Shown here piece after piece: positions 52,161 to 63,524 of a stretch of DNA of 64,000 nt. A program made the position numbers and the translations under genes. This stretch comes from Axinella damicornis (taxonomy: Eukaryota; Porifera; Demospongiae; Axinellida; Axinellidae), in the NCBI GenBank assembly GCA_963931865.1, contig OZ007513.1, positions 434,001-498,000 of the forward strand, written 5' to 3'. A model generated the notes under the pieces. It saw only the letters and a program-made list of their open reading frames with translations. It made no database searches and was not told the DNA's origin. Within the stretch, counting starts at the first letter, position 1; each line of letters begins with the position of its first letter.

Positions 52161-52663
52161 AGTCAATGTAAAAGAAATGGAGGAACGTGAGGTGCACGCA
52201 CTCATTTGATTGGATGGTATACAAACTTGCACATTACTATTATTTTTGCTATCACTGAATGTGCTGAAATGTCTGATAGTTTAGCCACGGATGGTAATCA
52301 CACCTGGTCCAATTCCAGTCATATCCAAAACACCTGCGGGTCCTATTATGCTGTGGTAGCTGATTGGTTAATATCTGACTGCGCACAATAAGTTGTACTG
52401 AGTGATCTTGTTGCTAAGGTGCAATGACTGCCACTAGGAGACTGGCAAGGGTTGCCATAGAAATGTCTTTTTGCATGGGGATAATTAGCTACCTTCAATA
52501 GAATTCGAAACAGTACAACTTCTGAATCACTATAGGTACAGCTACACTGTAAGAGGGTTTTTTCAACCTGGCTCTGGTCACAGTTGCCTCCCTCAGTGAT
52601 TTCCGCTGTAGGATGCAGCTTGATTTGATCTGCATCACAGATCTCACAGGTAGCTGGCTAGTT
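52161..52663. other. Duplicated flank before the tail fragment
   Basis: Matches 6796-7299. No gene is supported. Confidence 0.5.
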
Positions 52664-52963
52664 GTAGCACTCACCACCTTTGTTGGGGTCCTTCTCTACC
52701 ACACTTACTGGCCCAAACTGCAGCAGAAACGTCAGCAACTGCATCGTCGCGAGGAGAGGGAGACAGCTAATGACAGCAGTTCAGAGGAGGAGGTGACAAC
52801 GAGTGATGAAGCTCAACCATTGCTTACTCCCACCACGTCCATTGTTGAGTTCCCAAATCCACAGTTTCACAATGAAATCAACAATAATCCTCGACCTCTG
52901 AAGGTCGCTACCTTCACTGAACTTAGGGAGCCACTTGATTTGATTGACACAAACGATTTGTGA
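52664..52963 (+). pseudogene. Detached C-terminal tail fragment, open frame
   Basis: It encodes VALTTFVGVLLYHTY, then WPKLQQKRQQLHRREERE, NDSSSEEE, PLLTPTTSIVEFPNP and FTELREPLDLIDTNDL, that is the last membrane segment plus the full cytoplasmic tail. The frame is open from 52613 to the stop. QQV is missing relative to full genes. The intact frame contrasts with the broken copy at 7300-7610, so use as an alternative last exon cannot be excluded. Homology starts at the GTAGCACTCAC half of a gene-internal palindrome. Confidence 0.7.
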
Positions 52964-53496
52964 AACTGCTCGAGCAATGCACACCTGCCAACTGTATGAC
53001 AGCTACTGTAGTATGGTGTACATTGGGCCTTGAGAGCTAATTAGTTTACTCATCTTATTGTTAACTGTGATAGCTACTTATTCTAGATACTAAGTCTTGT
53101 GCCTATACAGCTACCAATAATTTTATTTGTTATTCCTTTGTTCCGTGAGTGTATGCTCAAGACCTACCAAATGGTAAACTAATCGTTGGGGATAGGAAGG
53201 AGGCACTAGTACAGAGAAGATAATAATTAGCTATCATCCTTCTACAAATTATGTACCCAGCCTGCATGACTTGGATCACACCAGTTGTGTCTTCACCATG
53301 AGTGATAGTTCCATGTGCACAGTACACCAATCAGGTATACTGTACCCATGGTGACAAGATGCCCCTGAGGTAAGGTGTAATAACACAATGGTACAATAAC
53401 ATAATAACTACATAACAATCTAGCTACTACCTAACTCTATACAAAAGCTAAAAGTTCAAAAATATTATTGTGTACATGACTGCAGAAGGCAACTGA
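52964..53496. other. Duplicated intergenic sequence
   Basis: Nearly identical to 7611-8157. No gene is supported. Confidence 0.5.
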
Positions 53497-53587
53497 TCAC
53501 TGGACGACGTTCTCAATGTAGCCCAAGATCTCTTCTGCTTGGTTCACCTTCATCACCCAATCCTCTGGGATGGAATCAAGACCGAAC
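53497..53587 (-). pseudogene. Duplicated last exon of the ADP-ribosylglycohydrolase gene
   Basis: 91 bases matching the 8158-8248 exon: RFGLDSIPEDWVMKVNQA, EEILGY and so on, with the same acceptor and the stop. Homology continues about 60 bases into the upstream intron (to ~53651) and then ends, so the other four exons are absent. This is the right edge of the A/F duplication. Confidence 0.85.
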
Positions 53588-53704
53588 CTGGCATGGGAAC
53601 GAGAACAGGTGAGGTTGCTGCACACTTAGCTTGGGAGCTTGACCCCGGAAATAACTACAGATTACACTGCATGCCATCCTGGCTCCAGGGGGTGGCTTCT
53701 GTCA

Positions 53705-53991
53705 CAGTGCCCTGTTGAATATAGTTGCCACAGTGCCCCTGTTGAATATAGTTGCCACGGTGCCCCTGTTGAGTATAGTTGCCACGGTGCCCCTGTTGAG
53801 TATAGTTGCCACGGTGCCCCTGTTGAGTATAGTTGCCACAGTGCCCTGTTGAGTATAGTTGCCACGGTGCCCCTGTTGAGTATAGTTGCCACAGTGCCCT
53901 GTTGAATATAGTTGCCACGGTGCCCCTGTTGAGTATAGTTGCCACAGTGCCCCTGTTGAGTATAGTTGCCACAGTGCCCCTGTTGAGTATA
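53705..53991. repeat. 27-bp minisatellite, ~11 copies
   Basis: Unit GTTGCCACAGTGCCCCTGTT plus GAGTATA, with one-base-shorter variants. The last unit runs into GAGTATAAAAAGACC, which resembles a TATA box but could be chance. The array lies just beyond the duplication breakpoint. Confidence 0.9.
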
Positions 53992-54424
53992 AAAAGACCT
54001 TGCAGTTGCCACTTTCCACCAGAGCGGTGCCTGCTGATGATGACCCACCACTATACAAATGAGGGTCGAAACCGGTCCAGGCTGTTTGCAGGGAGAGAGT
54101 GGAGCTCTTAACTGAGCTTTGGAGGTGATTTGCAAAAACCATTCAGCATATTGCGCCCCTCCTACCTGGCACGTTTTTTGCAAACAGTTTCCATGTTATC
54201 TCAGTTGTAGATATAAGGTCATTACTACTGTGTGGTATCATTACTGTATTATAATGAAACTGAGAAGGCAAGTAACTGTGTCAGTTTAGTAGTACAATGA
54301 CGAACATATAATTATGGTAGTACAGGAGACACCTGCAAACTAGCTACATCAGACTCGTGGTTCGGCATTGTTCCAAGTGAAAACAACATGCACTCCTGGT
54401 TCAAATCGCTATGTGAACTCGATC
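53992..54424. other. Intergenic sequence upstream of stub G
   Basis: Partly similar to 35670-35880 upstream of gene E (TGTGGTATCAT, ATGACGAACA, GGTTCAAATC). No gene is supported. Confidence 0.4.
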
Positions 54425-54749
54425 CTGTCAAGCTGATTGCTGTGAGTCAAAGTGCTGCTGCATGTATGCAAAAAGTTGTTTTGATTGCTTGTTTGAACAT
54501 GCAGGAACCAAGTTGCCTGCATTTCAGTAGCATCCTACACAAACCTGGTTATGTAGGTACTACTGGAATGCTCAGTTTATGTATAGGGTGCTATTGTCCT
54601 CCACGTTCTAATAGTATTGCCTCCTGCATGTCCAAACACGGTGCAGATACAGTAACCACCAAGCAGTCAAAGAAACTACTTCGTACGTACATAGCTACTG
54701 TTGCTGCTGTGCAAGAGCCAAAGTGAAGGAAAACTGCAGTTGACTGTAG
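54425..54749 (+). promoter_or_regulatory. Putative leader exon of stub G, split by an insertion
   Basis: The first half (GCTGATTGCTGTGAGTCAAA, GTGCTGCTG, ending near 54460) and second half (CTGCTGTGCAAGAGCCAAAG, ACTGCAGTTGACTGTAG, from ~54700) of the conserved leader are separated by about 235 foreign bases. The donor GTGAGT follows at 54750. The acceptor CCCTGCAG ends at 55519. Confidence 0.4.
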
Positions 54750-55532
54750 GTGAGTGATGTGTAACTGTAGCACTGGGTCACTAGCTGCATCTCTAGCAGT
54801 ACTGATTGAAAAAATCCAAATCAATAAGTGCAATGTTCTATATGTATATTCCTGGTAAAATGTTCCACATAATCAAATGTTTTAGGTGGAACGGTGAAAG
54901 CCATACAAAGATTCTGACCACACCCCCCGTCATGCAATGAAACAAGCATGCCTCTATTATGAGACGCAAAACTATAATTCAATTAACCAACAAGCTATCA
55001 ACAGGATGTGATGTGATTGTACTACAGATTTAACAAGCGCATGATTCGGTGGTAGGCAATTTGCAGCATTGCCCTTCTTTAGCTACAGCAGTTCAGCTGC
55101 ATTTTTAGGTCAGCGAGGCTTTTGTAGGTACGTGTTATCATATGAGACACCTGCATGAGTTTGGAACACCCAACTATCATAGAAGATCTGCTAGAACCAT
55201 TTCCATGCAAACTTACTAGCTGGTATATATTAGTAGTGCACTTTTATTTGATAGTACTCACATGTACGTACCCTGTTGAAACTCTCCTTGATGGTGGAGC
55301 TATGAGAACTTTAATCTTCCCGTTGGCCACCATTGCTCAGCAAAGTCAAGTACTCCCTTTGCCAGTCTCGCGATGCACATCCCGTTCACTCATCTGGTGG
55401 CTGCCACCATTTTAGCATTAGCTATTGTGATACGGGACATTTGCACATAAAGAATTGCATAGCTACTTTGGATATATTTCATGTTTGCAATACTAGTACT
55501 GCTTCTGTACACCCTGCAGCTGCGCATGAGGT
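54750..55532. other. Stub G 5' flank or intron
   Basis: Similar in part to the gene E and H flanks, including GATGGTGGAGCTATGAG (about 55290). No gene; it ends with the conserved acceptor CTGTACACCCTGCAG. Confidence 0.45.
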
Positions 55533-55784
55533 ATGGCTGGGTCACCACAGCTAAAGTGCACTGTCAGTGCAACTCTGCTACCTCTCCTGGTCATTATGAC
55601 CACCTGCTCTGGTCACACCATACGATACGTCAAGCCCACTCCTGACACACCATGTCCTGCTGACCCCTGCCTCACTCTCTCCGAGTATGCACAACAACCT
55701 CACCATTACCTCACATCCAACACCACGCTGCTACTCCTGCCTGGCGACCACGCCCTCAGTCACTGCCAGTGTTGTAGTAATTGA
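55533..55784 (+). pseudogene. Stub G: signal peptide and N-terminal block only
   Basis: 83 codons with the family signal peptide, YVKPTPDTPCPADPC and LLLLPGDHALS, ending SHCQCCSN and a stop. It breaks after CTCAGT, exactly as in stub D, of which it is the duplicate. An upstream ATG is at 55526. Truncated pseudogene or small secreted protein. Confidence 0.75.
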
Positions 55785-55971
55785 ATAACCATAATAATTA
55801 ATTATGCAATGATTACAGGTTTTCAGATACAGTAATTGTAATGGTAGTTTTGGAGACTTTAATCTGCAATTCTATGATAAACACCATGTAATTGTGAACT
55901 GTAGTTTACAGCATCACTTCTTTGCATTCTAGTGGAGAAGGACAGAGTCAGCAAGGCTGGAGGTCCTTGTC

Positions 55972-56106
55972 ATGGCAACCCTGCTGGTCCTTTCCTCCAC
56001 CTGCTCTGGCCTCACTGTACTATACGTCAAGCCCACTCCTGACACACCATGTCCTGCTGACCACTGCCTCACTCTCTCCGAGTACGCACAACAACCTCAC
56101 CGCTAG
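55972..56106 (+). pseudogene. Second N-terminal stub, gene C-like
   Basis: A 44-codon ORF: MATLLVLSSTCSG, then YVKPTPDTPCPADHC and LSEYAQQPHR followed by TAG. The preceding GTCAGCAAGGCTGGAGG matches the gene C start region (GTCAGTAAGGTTGGAGG). The proline of PCPADPC is lost (PADHC). A stop interrupts where the full genes continue HYLTSNTT. It is absent after stub D, so it was gained in block G or lost in block D. Confidence 0.7.
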
Positions 56107-59100
56107 AAGCTGACTGAACATTTATACACTGCATTGTTCCAGCAATGTTCTCCGATACTGTTGAGTGTTGAGTGTCTCCTGATTATCCTCCAAATTATGC
56201 TGTCACAATCTGTCAGGGCCTATCTAGAAACCATCCAAGCTGTCAGTAGTCCCAGTTGCTGTGGGGAACCTCAAGTTTTAGTTGTGCACTAGAAACCACC
56301 CAAACTGTAGTCCTGCAGTTGCTGTGGGACTCTCAAAAGTTGTGTGCTAGCAATACTTGTGTGCAACTGGAATGTCATACATATCTCCCTTCACCAAATA
56401 GTAGGTTTCTTGTCTAGTCCCATTATATGCATTGTAAAATTGATGAACAATGTGTTTGCACACAAGGATTTGAGTTATAATGTATGTCATCACTGCAGCT
56501 GAGCTAACGATTCTTCAGTGGCATTCCCATTGTTGCATAAAAGTGACATACACTAATGTAGCTAGCTCACACTAGGATTCTCAGCGTCACTGACTTGAAA
56601 ATATTTTCAATTCAATCTGCCATTGGCGCCGGCCGCATGCTTCTGTATAAATGAAGAGTGACCAATGGGTCTTCTGATTATTCAACATATGGGCTCTGAA
56701 CAACCTTCTGTGAGAGCAAAGGATATATATGATGTAGTCACCACCCTCCTCTGAGACCGTAGTATACAGAAAGATGAGTGCAATGAACAATTTAGGAGGA
56801 CAAAATGTATACCCTACAATTACCCCCCTCCTAACCTGGAATACACCCTATATATACACATATCCAGATTCAACTATACATCTACTATTTCTCACCAAGC
56901 GGTAACACTAGCCCTTTCTGTGGCTACATTATAAAGCAGCAGGCACTAAGGCATATCATGATTGTCCACTTGAACATGGGATTGGAAGTGGGACTGGACT
57001 GGGCTTACTAAACTGCTATGAAGTGCCTTGTTCACTATAGGATGGAAGATAAACAATCTTGCAAATGGTCACTTTGTTAAAGTTCCTCTCTAGCCTGTTG
57101 AAGTGCCTTTCCTCGGGTTGAAGTGCCTTTCCTCGGGTTCCTGAAGGTCAAAGTACATGCATTCTGTTATGTATAGTTGACCCATGAGACACTATACAGT
57201 GCCTGTACAAGGTGGGGTATAGAGGGCATTGGGGGATAGAGAGAGAGAGAGTGTGTGGAGAGGGGCGTGGGAGGATAGAGGAGGATATCAGGAAGTGTAG
57301 GGTTTTTTGGTATGTGTCAAAATCTAGCTAGCTAGCTAGCTAGCTACAGGCATTTCACATGGCAATAACTGAATAACCTCAATCTGCACCATATTCGAAG
57401 ATGATCGATCTGACCCGCTCTGGCTGTTAATGCTATTCTTGACTGGCTTCGTGTCACTGTTATTGCTACGTGTGATCAAGTGAACGTCTGGACAGATGAT
57501 TGCTGTAATGAGTTTGTGCATTCCAAAAAGATCATTTTAACCGTCCATGTAGTAAACATGCGTCAGGTATTCTTGGTTGACTATGTGTTTGCAGCTTGTC
57601 AATGTCTGGACAGATAATTGCTCTAATGAGTTTTGCATTACAAAAGATCAACTAACTGTCCGTGTAGTAATATGCTCACTTGCCTGTAACTCGTAACAAA
57701 TGGCTAGTCAAAACGACAATTACTTGACAACTCGATCAAATGACCTTTTTCCCTCCTGCACCTGATTTGTATACTTAGATGGTCTGATAGTTATACTGAG
57801 ATCAACCTCCACTAGTGAGTAATGTTGCCATGGAGACTAACCATACAAATTTTTAGGCACACTCAAGAATTTAAAATAACTTGGATATTGTAGATATTGT
57901 GGTGGCGCTATACACTGACCATTAGTACTGTGTGCAATGCATGTATTATTACATTCATGTCGGTGGTTTTGTACAATTTCCTGTTTCCTTATAAGGTCAG
58001 ACTTTCCACTGTGCGCTCAGTTGTAAGTCACTGCGTTGCTTTGGGGGCAGTACTACGGATATGACTGCAGGAATGTAATTGGCTCATGCCTGCCTATAAG
58101 ACTATAATTATTGAAGCATCGCTATAGTGATGCACTGCTAACATCATAATTTGTAAATAACTATTGTTGTCTTCTAAAAGCAAAATGTCTCCAATTGAAT
58201 TTCTAGGTAGGATCTACTGATAGTTTGCAGGTTATGGAGAGGGGAGCTGCCCCAGTGCAGCCCTAACTTTGATATACAGTCATGAGAAGAAAGCAGGAAA
58301 ACTCGGATGTTGGGAGAATTGAAAGGGAATTGAATGATAGGGAGAAAAACCTATTATACTCCTCGCCAATCACGGGTACAACTAGCCTCTTAACCAGCTC
58401 CCGGCCTGGGTACGAGGCTAGGGTACAATCACTGTATAAACTTTCTCTTTCATTGCTCCTGAAAGGAATTGGTAACGGATATTGTCTGGCCGATCACTTC
58501 CTCTCAGAGGTAGAGCAAACCACAGAGAATTGCTAGCAATGGGAACTATAAACTTTCTCTTTCTGAAGGAAATTTGTGAAGAGTATGTCTTGGTCATGCA
58601 GTTGGGACACCCAGCAACCTCACTGTCTACGGGTCAGCATGTATAACTCCAGTAACCGTACAATGTCCTTAATGTACCACAGATGGTTAGTGCATGGATA
58701 AGATCTGCAGGACTGCGTGTGGTTGTAAACCTTGTAAGATATCAGGTCAGCAGGTTGCCTTATTCGATTATTCTCTAACACCAAAGCATAAACACTAGCT
58801 GTCGCTTCGGCTTGCCTGTATGGATGCAACCAGAGCATACAGTTTCGAAGGACATTGCATGACACACACGATAAATTTGTTCACTGCAACTAAAGGTGCA
58901 TGAAAATAAGGAAACACTAGGTTCAAAGTTCACCATATCGCAGCCAGTGTTCTCCCAAGGGAAGTGCACTTCTTGAGTGCCCTTTGTAGTCTAAAAGCAA
59001 AGTGTTACCTTTGCACTTTGGTTATTCCACTTGATGATGCTTACAGAATTGAATGTGACATAACAACCTTGTGTAGCTAGCAAACAGTGAACTACAATGC

Positions 59101-59210
59101 ACGTTGCATTGCTGGTAGTGTGCGCAATGATAGTGGATGGGGGAACATAACATGAATTGTTAGTGTCACATTCAGCCCACCAATCCTGTATCCTACCATT
59201 GCTGAAGCTA
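56107..59210. other. Spacer between stub G and gene H
   Basis: Duplicate of about 31030-34650 without the two expanded minisatellites. A (TAGC)n microsatellite sits near 57330. TAGAAACCA.CCAA segments are tandemly repeated near 56225 and 56285. GGCCTGGGTACGAGGCTAGG at 58403 recalls the foldback terminus. No protein-coding gene is supported. Confidence 0.5.
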
Positions 59211-59656
59211 GTGGGTAGTTAACTCAAGTATGACTCCTATACTCAAAAGCACGAAGGTTGACATCACTATAGCTACTGAAGTATCACTCAAATATCAGCT
59301 CCCACTAACTATGAGGTTCAAGTGTAACCAGTTTGTTTTGTAGTACACTCATCTGTGGTCTAAGTGAGCTTCCCAGCCCTTGTCAGTCCTTTCTGTGCTC
59401 CAGTCACCAGAATCGTCACCTTCACACTGGGTTATAATGGTATGTCCCCCATGACATGCAGCCACCTATTAAATGGCACTGAAGTGCAGAAACGAGTGAC
59501 AAAGGCTGGGAAGTTTGCCTGAGAAAACGTCAGTAGCAACCCACAGCATTCTTTGAGTTAGCATGCAGGAAGGACAGTAAATCCCTTGAAAAGAATTCAG
59601 TGGGAGCTGATACTTGCATCATACTTGAATAAACTTGAGTAGCTGCCCACTAGAAA
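59211..59656. mobile_element. Foldback MITE-like element, duplicate copy
   Basis: Counterpart of 34657-35117: starts CTAGTGGGTAG, ends CTGCCCACTAG, with the same internal inverted arms (CCCAGCCCTTGTCAGTCC and GTGACAAAGGCTGGGAAG). Shared position shows insertion before the duplication. Confidence 0.6.
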
Positions 59657-59992
59657 CCATTGTATACTTGAGTAAACTCCAGTGATGTATACACCTCCTG
59701 TGTCAAACACATGTGACTGTGCAGTGCATTGCAGATCTTATAATTGTGAGGGAATCACCAACTGCCGTGGGGGCAGGAAGTGCTTACCACAACTTTGAAA
59801 CAATATGCTTGCAATTTACTGGCTGCTTTATACAATTAGTCTCTGTAGCTAACACCAAACTGAACCTCTCGTAACCAACCACTCTCTTTGTGGTCAAGCT
59901 GTTTTTGTAGCACTGAGACGATTATATTTTAGGCAATTGAAAATTAAGCCTATGTGATCTGAGATGCAAGCACAGGTATACCATCCACTGTA

Positions 59993-60349
59993 ATGGCTAT
60001 TGCCTTTGCTATCAGTGAGTTGCAAGCAACAGTTTGGGATGGCACTATATATGTCCACTGTGACTGGAGTAATGCCACAATTGAAGTCACTATAGCAACA
60101 AGGGACGGGGGAGTTACTATATCACTGGAAGAAATAAATTTAGCAATTATTACTGTGTGGTATCATTGCTATATCACGAGAGAATGCAAATTAACTGGGT
60201 TAAAATCACAGTTTAGTATTCCAATGATGAACAATGATTATGGTAGTCACGGGAGAGACCTGCATACCACACCAGGCTTGTGGTTCGTCATTTCCTTCTT
60301 CCTGTCCCCACGTAAAAACAACACCACTCCTGGTTCAAATCAACAGTAG
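59993..60349 (+). other. Weak candidate ORF in the G-H spacer
   Basis: 118 codons starting MAIAFAISELQATVWDGTI, unlike any family I recognise. The duplicate copy (35513-35658) keeps the first 47 codons and then stops, so conservation of the full ORF is not supported. Probably not a gene. Confidence 0.15.
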
Positions 60350-60359
60350 CTACGTGAAT

Positions 60360-60446
60360 TCCTGTCAAGCTGATTGCTGTGAGTCAAAGTGCTGCAGTGC
60401 TGTACTGTTACGTCTGTGCAAGAAGGAAAACTGCAGTTGACTGTAG
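60360..60446 (+). promoter_or_regulatory. Putative 5' non-coding exon of pseudogene H
   Basis: Leader core GCTGATTGCTGTGAGTCAAA and ACTGCAGTTGACTGTAG, then GTGAGT; the AGAGCCAAAG segment is deleted. The acceptor CCCTGCAG ends at 61086. Confidence 0.45.
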
Positions 60447-61099
60447 GTGAGTGACGTGTAACTGTATCTCCTGGTCGCTAGCTATAGCTGCATCTCTAGT
60501 GGTACCAACTATTGGAAAAAAGCCAAATCAATAAGTGCCCTGTTCTATATTATATTCCTGGTAAAAATTTTCCACAGTCAAATGTTTTAGGTGGAAAGGT
60601 GAAAGGCACGGAATGATTCTGACCACACACCCCATCATGCAATGAAACAAGCATATAACATTGCACCTCTAGTATGAGACACGATACCATTTCAATACCA
60701 ACAAGCTATCAAGAGGATGTGACACTTGTGGTAAAGTACGACAACACGTTTGATAATACTCACATCTACAATATAGCTGTTAAAACTCACCTCGACGGTG
60801 GAGCTATGAGCGCTTTTGTCTTCCCATTGTGGCCACCATCGTTCAGCAAAGTTGAGCACTCCATTTGCCAGTCTGGCATTGCAGGTCCCTTGCACTCGTC
60901 CATTGACTAGCCTGTCAATTTTAGCGTTACACTGTCGAGATTGCCATCTAGTGGATTCTGACTATTCTGTGCTGAAGTTCAAATTTGGTGGTGACATCGC
61001 ACATAACTGAAGAGTTGCACGGCTAAGCTATGCACAAATAGTGGTTTTTCATGCTTATGAGTATACTGCTTCTGTACACCCTGCAGCTGCACATAAGGT

Positions 61100-63185
61100 A
61101 TAGCTGGGTCAACACAGCTAAAGTGCACTGTCGTGCTACCTCTCCTGGTCATTTTGAGCACCTGCTCTGGTCACACCATACGATACGTCAAGCCCACTCC
61201 TGACACACCATGTCCTGCTGACCCCTGCCTCACTCTCTCCGAGTATGCACAACAACCTCACCACTACCTCACCTCTAACACCACGCTGCTACTCCTGCCT
61301 GGGGACCATGTCCTCAGTGTGAACTTTACGGTGGAGAATGTCAGTGAGTTTGAGATTAGTGCTGCACAGTTGTCCCCACAAGCAGAGAATCAGCCAGTAA
61401 AGATTGTGTGCCACGGATTGGTCGGTTTTACATTTAGAAACATATCACACATGACACTGCACGACTTGACCTTTACCTCTTGTAGCAAGGGTGCAACTAA
61501 TGGAGTGTCAATACATTCAGGACAAGACACTGAGATTGCCAACTGCTCATTTCAGGACAGTATCTGTACTGCTCTGAAAGTGTTCAACAGTAGCCTGGTC
61601 CTGAGAGGAAGCAACAGTTTCATCAACAGCTGCGCAAAATATCCTGGCAGTTCTTGTTTCTGTTTGGGAGGTGCAATTTCTGCAGGAGCAAGCACCTTGG
61701 TCTTCACAGGAAACAGCACTTTCAGAGACAATTCAGCTTACCAGGGTGGAGGATTGTTCACAGGGTCCTGTACTATTAACTTTACCGGTAGTAGCACTTT
61801 CATGGGCAACTCAGCTAATTTCAGTGGAGGATTTAATGCAGGAAACACTACTTTTAACTTTAAAGGCAGGAGTACTTTCATGAACAACTCAGCTCGATCT
61901 TCTGGAGGAGGATTTTATATACAGGCAAGCACTGTGAGGGTTAGTACAACACGGATCACTGGGACCTACGGTGGAATTTGTAATTCAGACAAATTAGTTT
62001 TTATGAATAATTTTGCATCGTTTCATGGTGGAGCAATATACACACAAGACAGCAACTTATATTTTGAAGGATGTAACATCTTTAGTGGCAACTCAGCGCA
62101 CTACTACGGAGGAGGCGTTTACTCCAGTAACAGCACTCTGAAGTTCAACGGAAACACAAATTTCAAATCAAACTCAGGACATTTGCAAGGTGGAGGGATC
62201 TATGGACTGGGAACAAGTGTCCATTTCAGTGGAAACAGCAGCTTCACTGCAAACACTGCTGCAAGGGGTGGGGGAGAGTACCTGACACATTCACCAAATT
62301 TCTTTTCTCGTCATGCAAATCTTATTTTTGATAAGAACAACGCAACACAGTATGGAGGAGCAGTGTATGTGGAGGATTCTGACCCAATCTCGTATTGCTT
62401 TCCTGATTTTGACAACCCGGTAAAGTGCTTCTTTCAAATCGATGACTTCAGTGCAACTATCTCGTCTGTCAGAGCATTTCTTGATATTCATGTACGTTTC
62501 TACCAGAACTATGCGCGGACAGCAGGCAGTTCATTGTATGGCGGTGCAATGTTCAACTGCACCACTTACGCTTACCACTCAGGGAAAAAATTTGAATCAT
62601 CTACCAGCATACCTCCACTCTACTTGGAACTGGAGCCAACTAGCAGTATTTCTTCTGATCCATTCCAAGTTTTCCTTTGCGAAGATGGGACACCAACTGA
62701 CTCAGACGAGTGTATCCAGGTGAACTGCTCCATTTTCCTGTAGTCGCATCCGGTCAGGGGAAGGAAACTACTCCTGCTGTGATAAGAGCATTCTTCAATG
62801 ACACATATGGAAATACATCACTGGCTCGATTCCAAGATACTCAGAAAGTGACACCAAGTACATTCATCAGCTGCTAACCACAACGAGACATTAGTGCTGT
62901 ATGCAGACGGTCCATGTTCAACTGATGGACAGCTTTTAAATATCTCTTTACAGTTCCTTCCCTGCCCCCCTGGGTTTAGCTTGAGTTCATCTGAGACGAT
63001 CTGTGGGTGTGAACCGAGGCTTCAGAAGTACACCACCAGGTGTAATATCACAGAAAGAACCATAACACATGAGGGGGAGTACTGGGTGGGATATGACAAT
63101 AGCTCTCAAGCACTGATTCTCCATCCATACTGCCCATTTGACTACTGCAAGCCAGCCACAAACTACACTAGTTTCCCTCTCAACA
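61100..63185 (+). pseudogene. Pseudogene H: gene E-like receptor, broken at both ends
   Basis: Colinear with gene E. The start ATG reads ATA (61100) and the upstream ATG is also ATA. A 9-base in-frame loss shortens the signal peptide. The frame then stays open to ~62703, covering the N-terminal block, three standard repeats and the ectodomain. A 10-base deletion (~62704) shifts the frame to a stop at 62743; a 23-base deletion (~62852) restores it, and the stalk (CPPGFSLSSSE, CEPRLQKYTTRCN) continues. At 63185 the sequence leaves the family (FPLNN lost) for a dispersed repeat, so the multi-pass region and tail are missing from the window. The rest could lie beyond the inserted element. Confidence 0.88.
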
Positions 63186-63524
63186 AATCCCAGCTGGTCC
63201 CAGAATTTTTTCTGTGGATTATTCTCTCTCTCCAAAGCTTGCAACTACATGCCATCTCACAGGAAGTATGCTATATATGTTGTGCTATGCTGCATAATAT
63301 TATTACATGAGGCAGTTCATTTAGGGTACTCAACTACATCAGAAACATCCTGAGGGGTTTCCACTGTAGGGTGGTGTGCATGCTTGACATGTAGCTAGTT
63401 ATTAAATCCCTATGCAGTTACATTACACGTCTATAGCTATAACACCACAGGATGTGTAGCTACTGAGATATCAAGGCCTCAATGCTCAACTGAGATGTTT
63501 GAACATGCCAATCCTGGCTGTATG
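63186..63524. repeat. Dispersed repeat interrupting pseudogene H
   Basis: Matches 44797-45165 from ATCCCAGCTGGTCCCAGAAT onward, including CCAAAGCTTGCAACTACATG and CATGAGGCAGTTCATTTAGG. The junction with H is abrupt. It lacks the TTCGA part of the B box, as if 5'-truncated. It runs into the LINE ORF and may be part of that element. Confidence 0.6.

Noticed and set aside
53987..53996. TATA box after the 27-bp array
   Set aside because: TATAAAAAG is only the junction of the last repeat unit with flanking sequence. No leader exon follows at a sensible distance.
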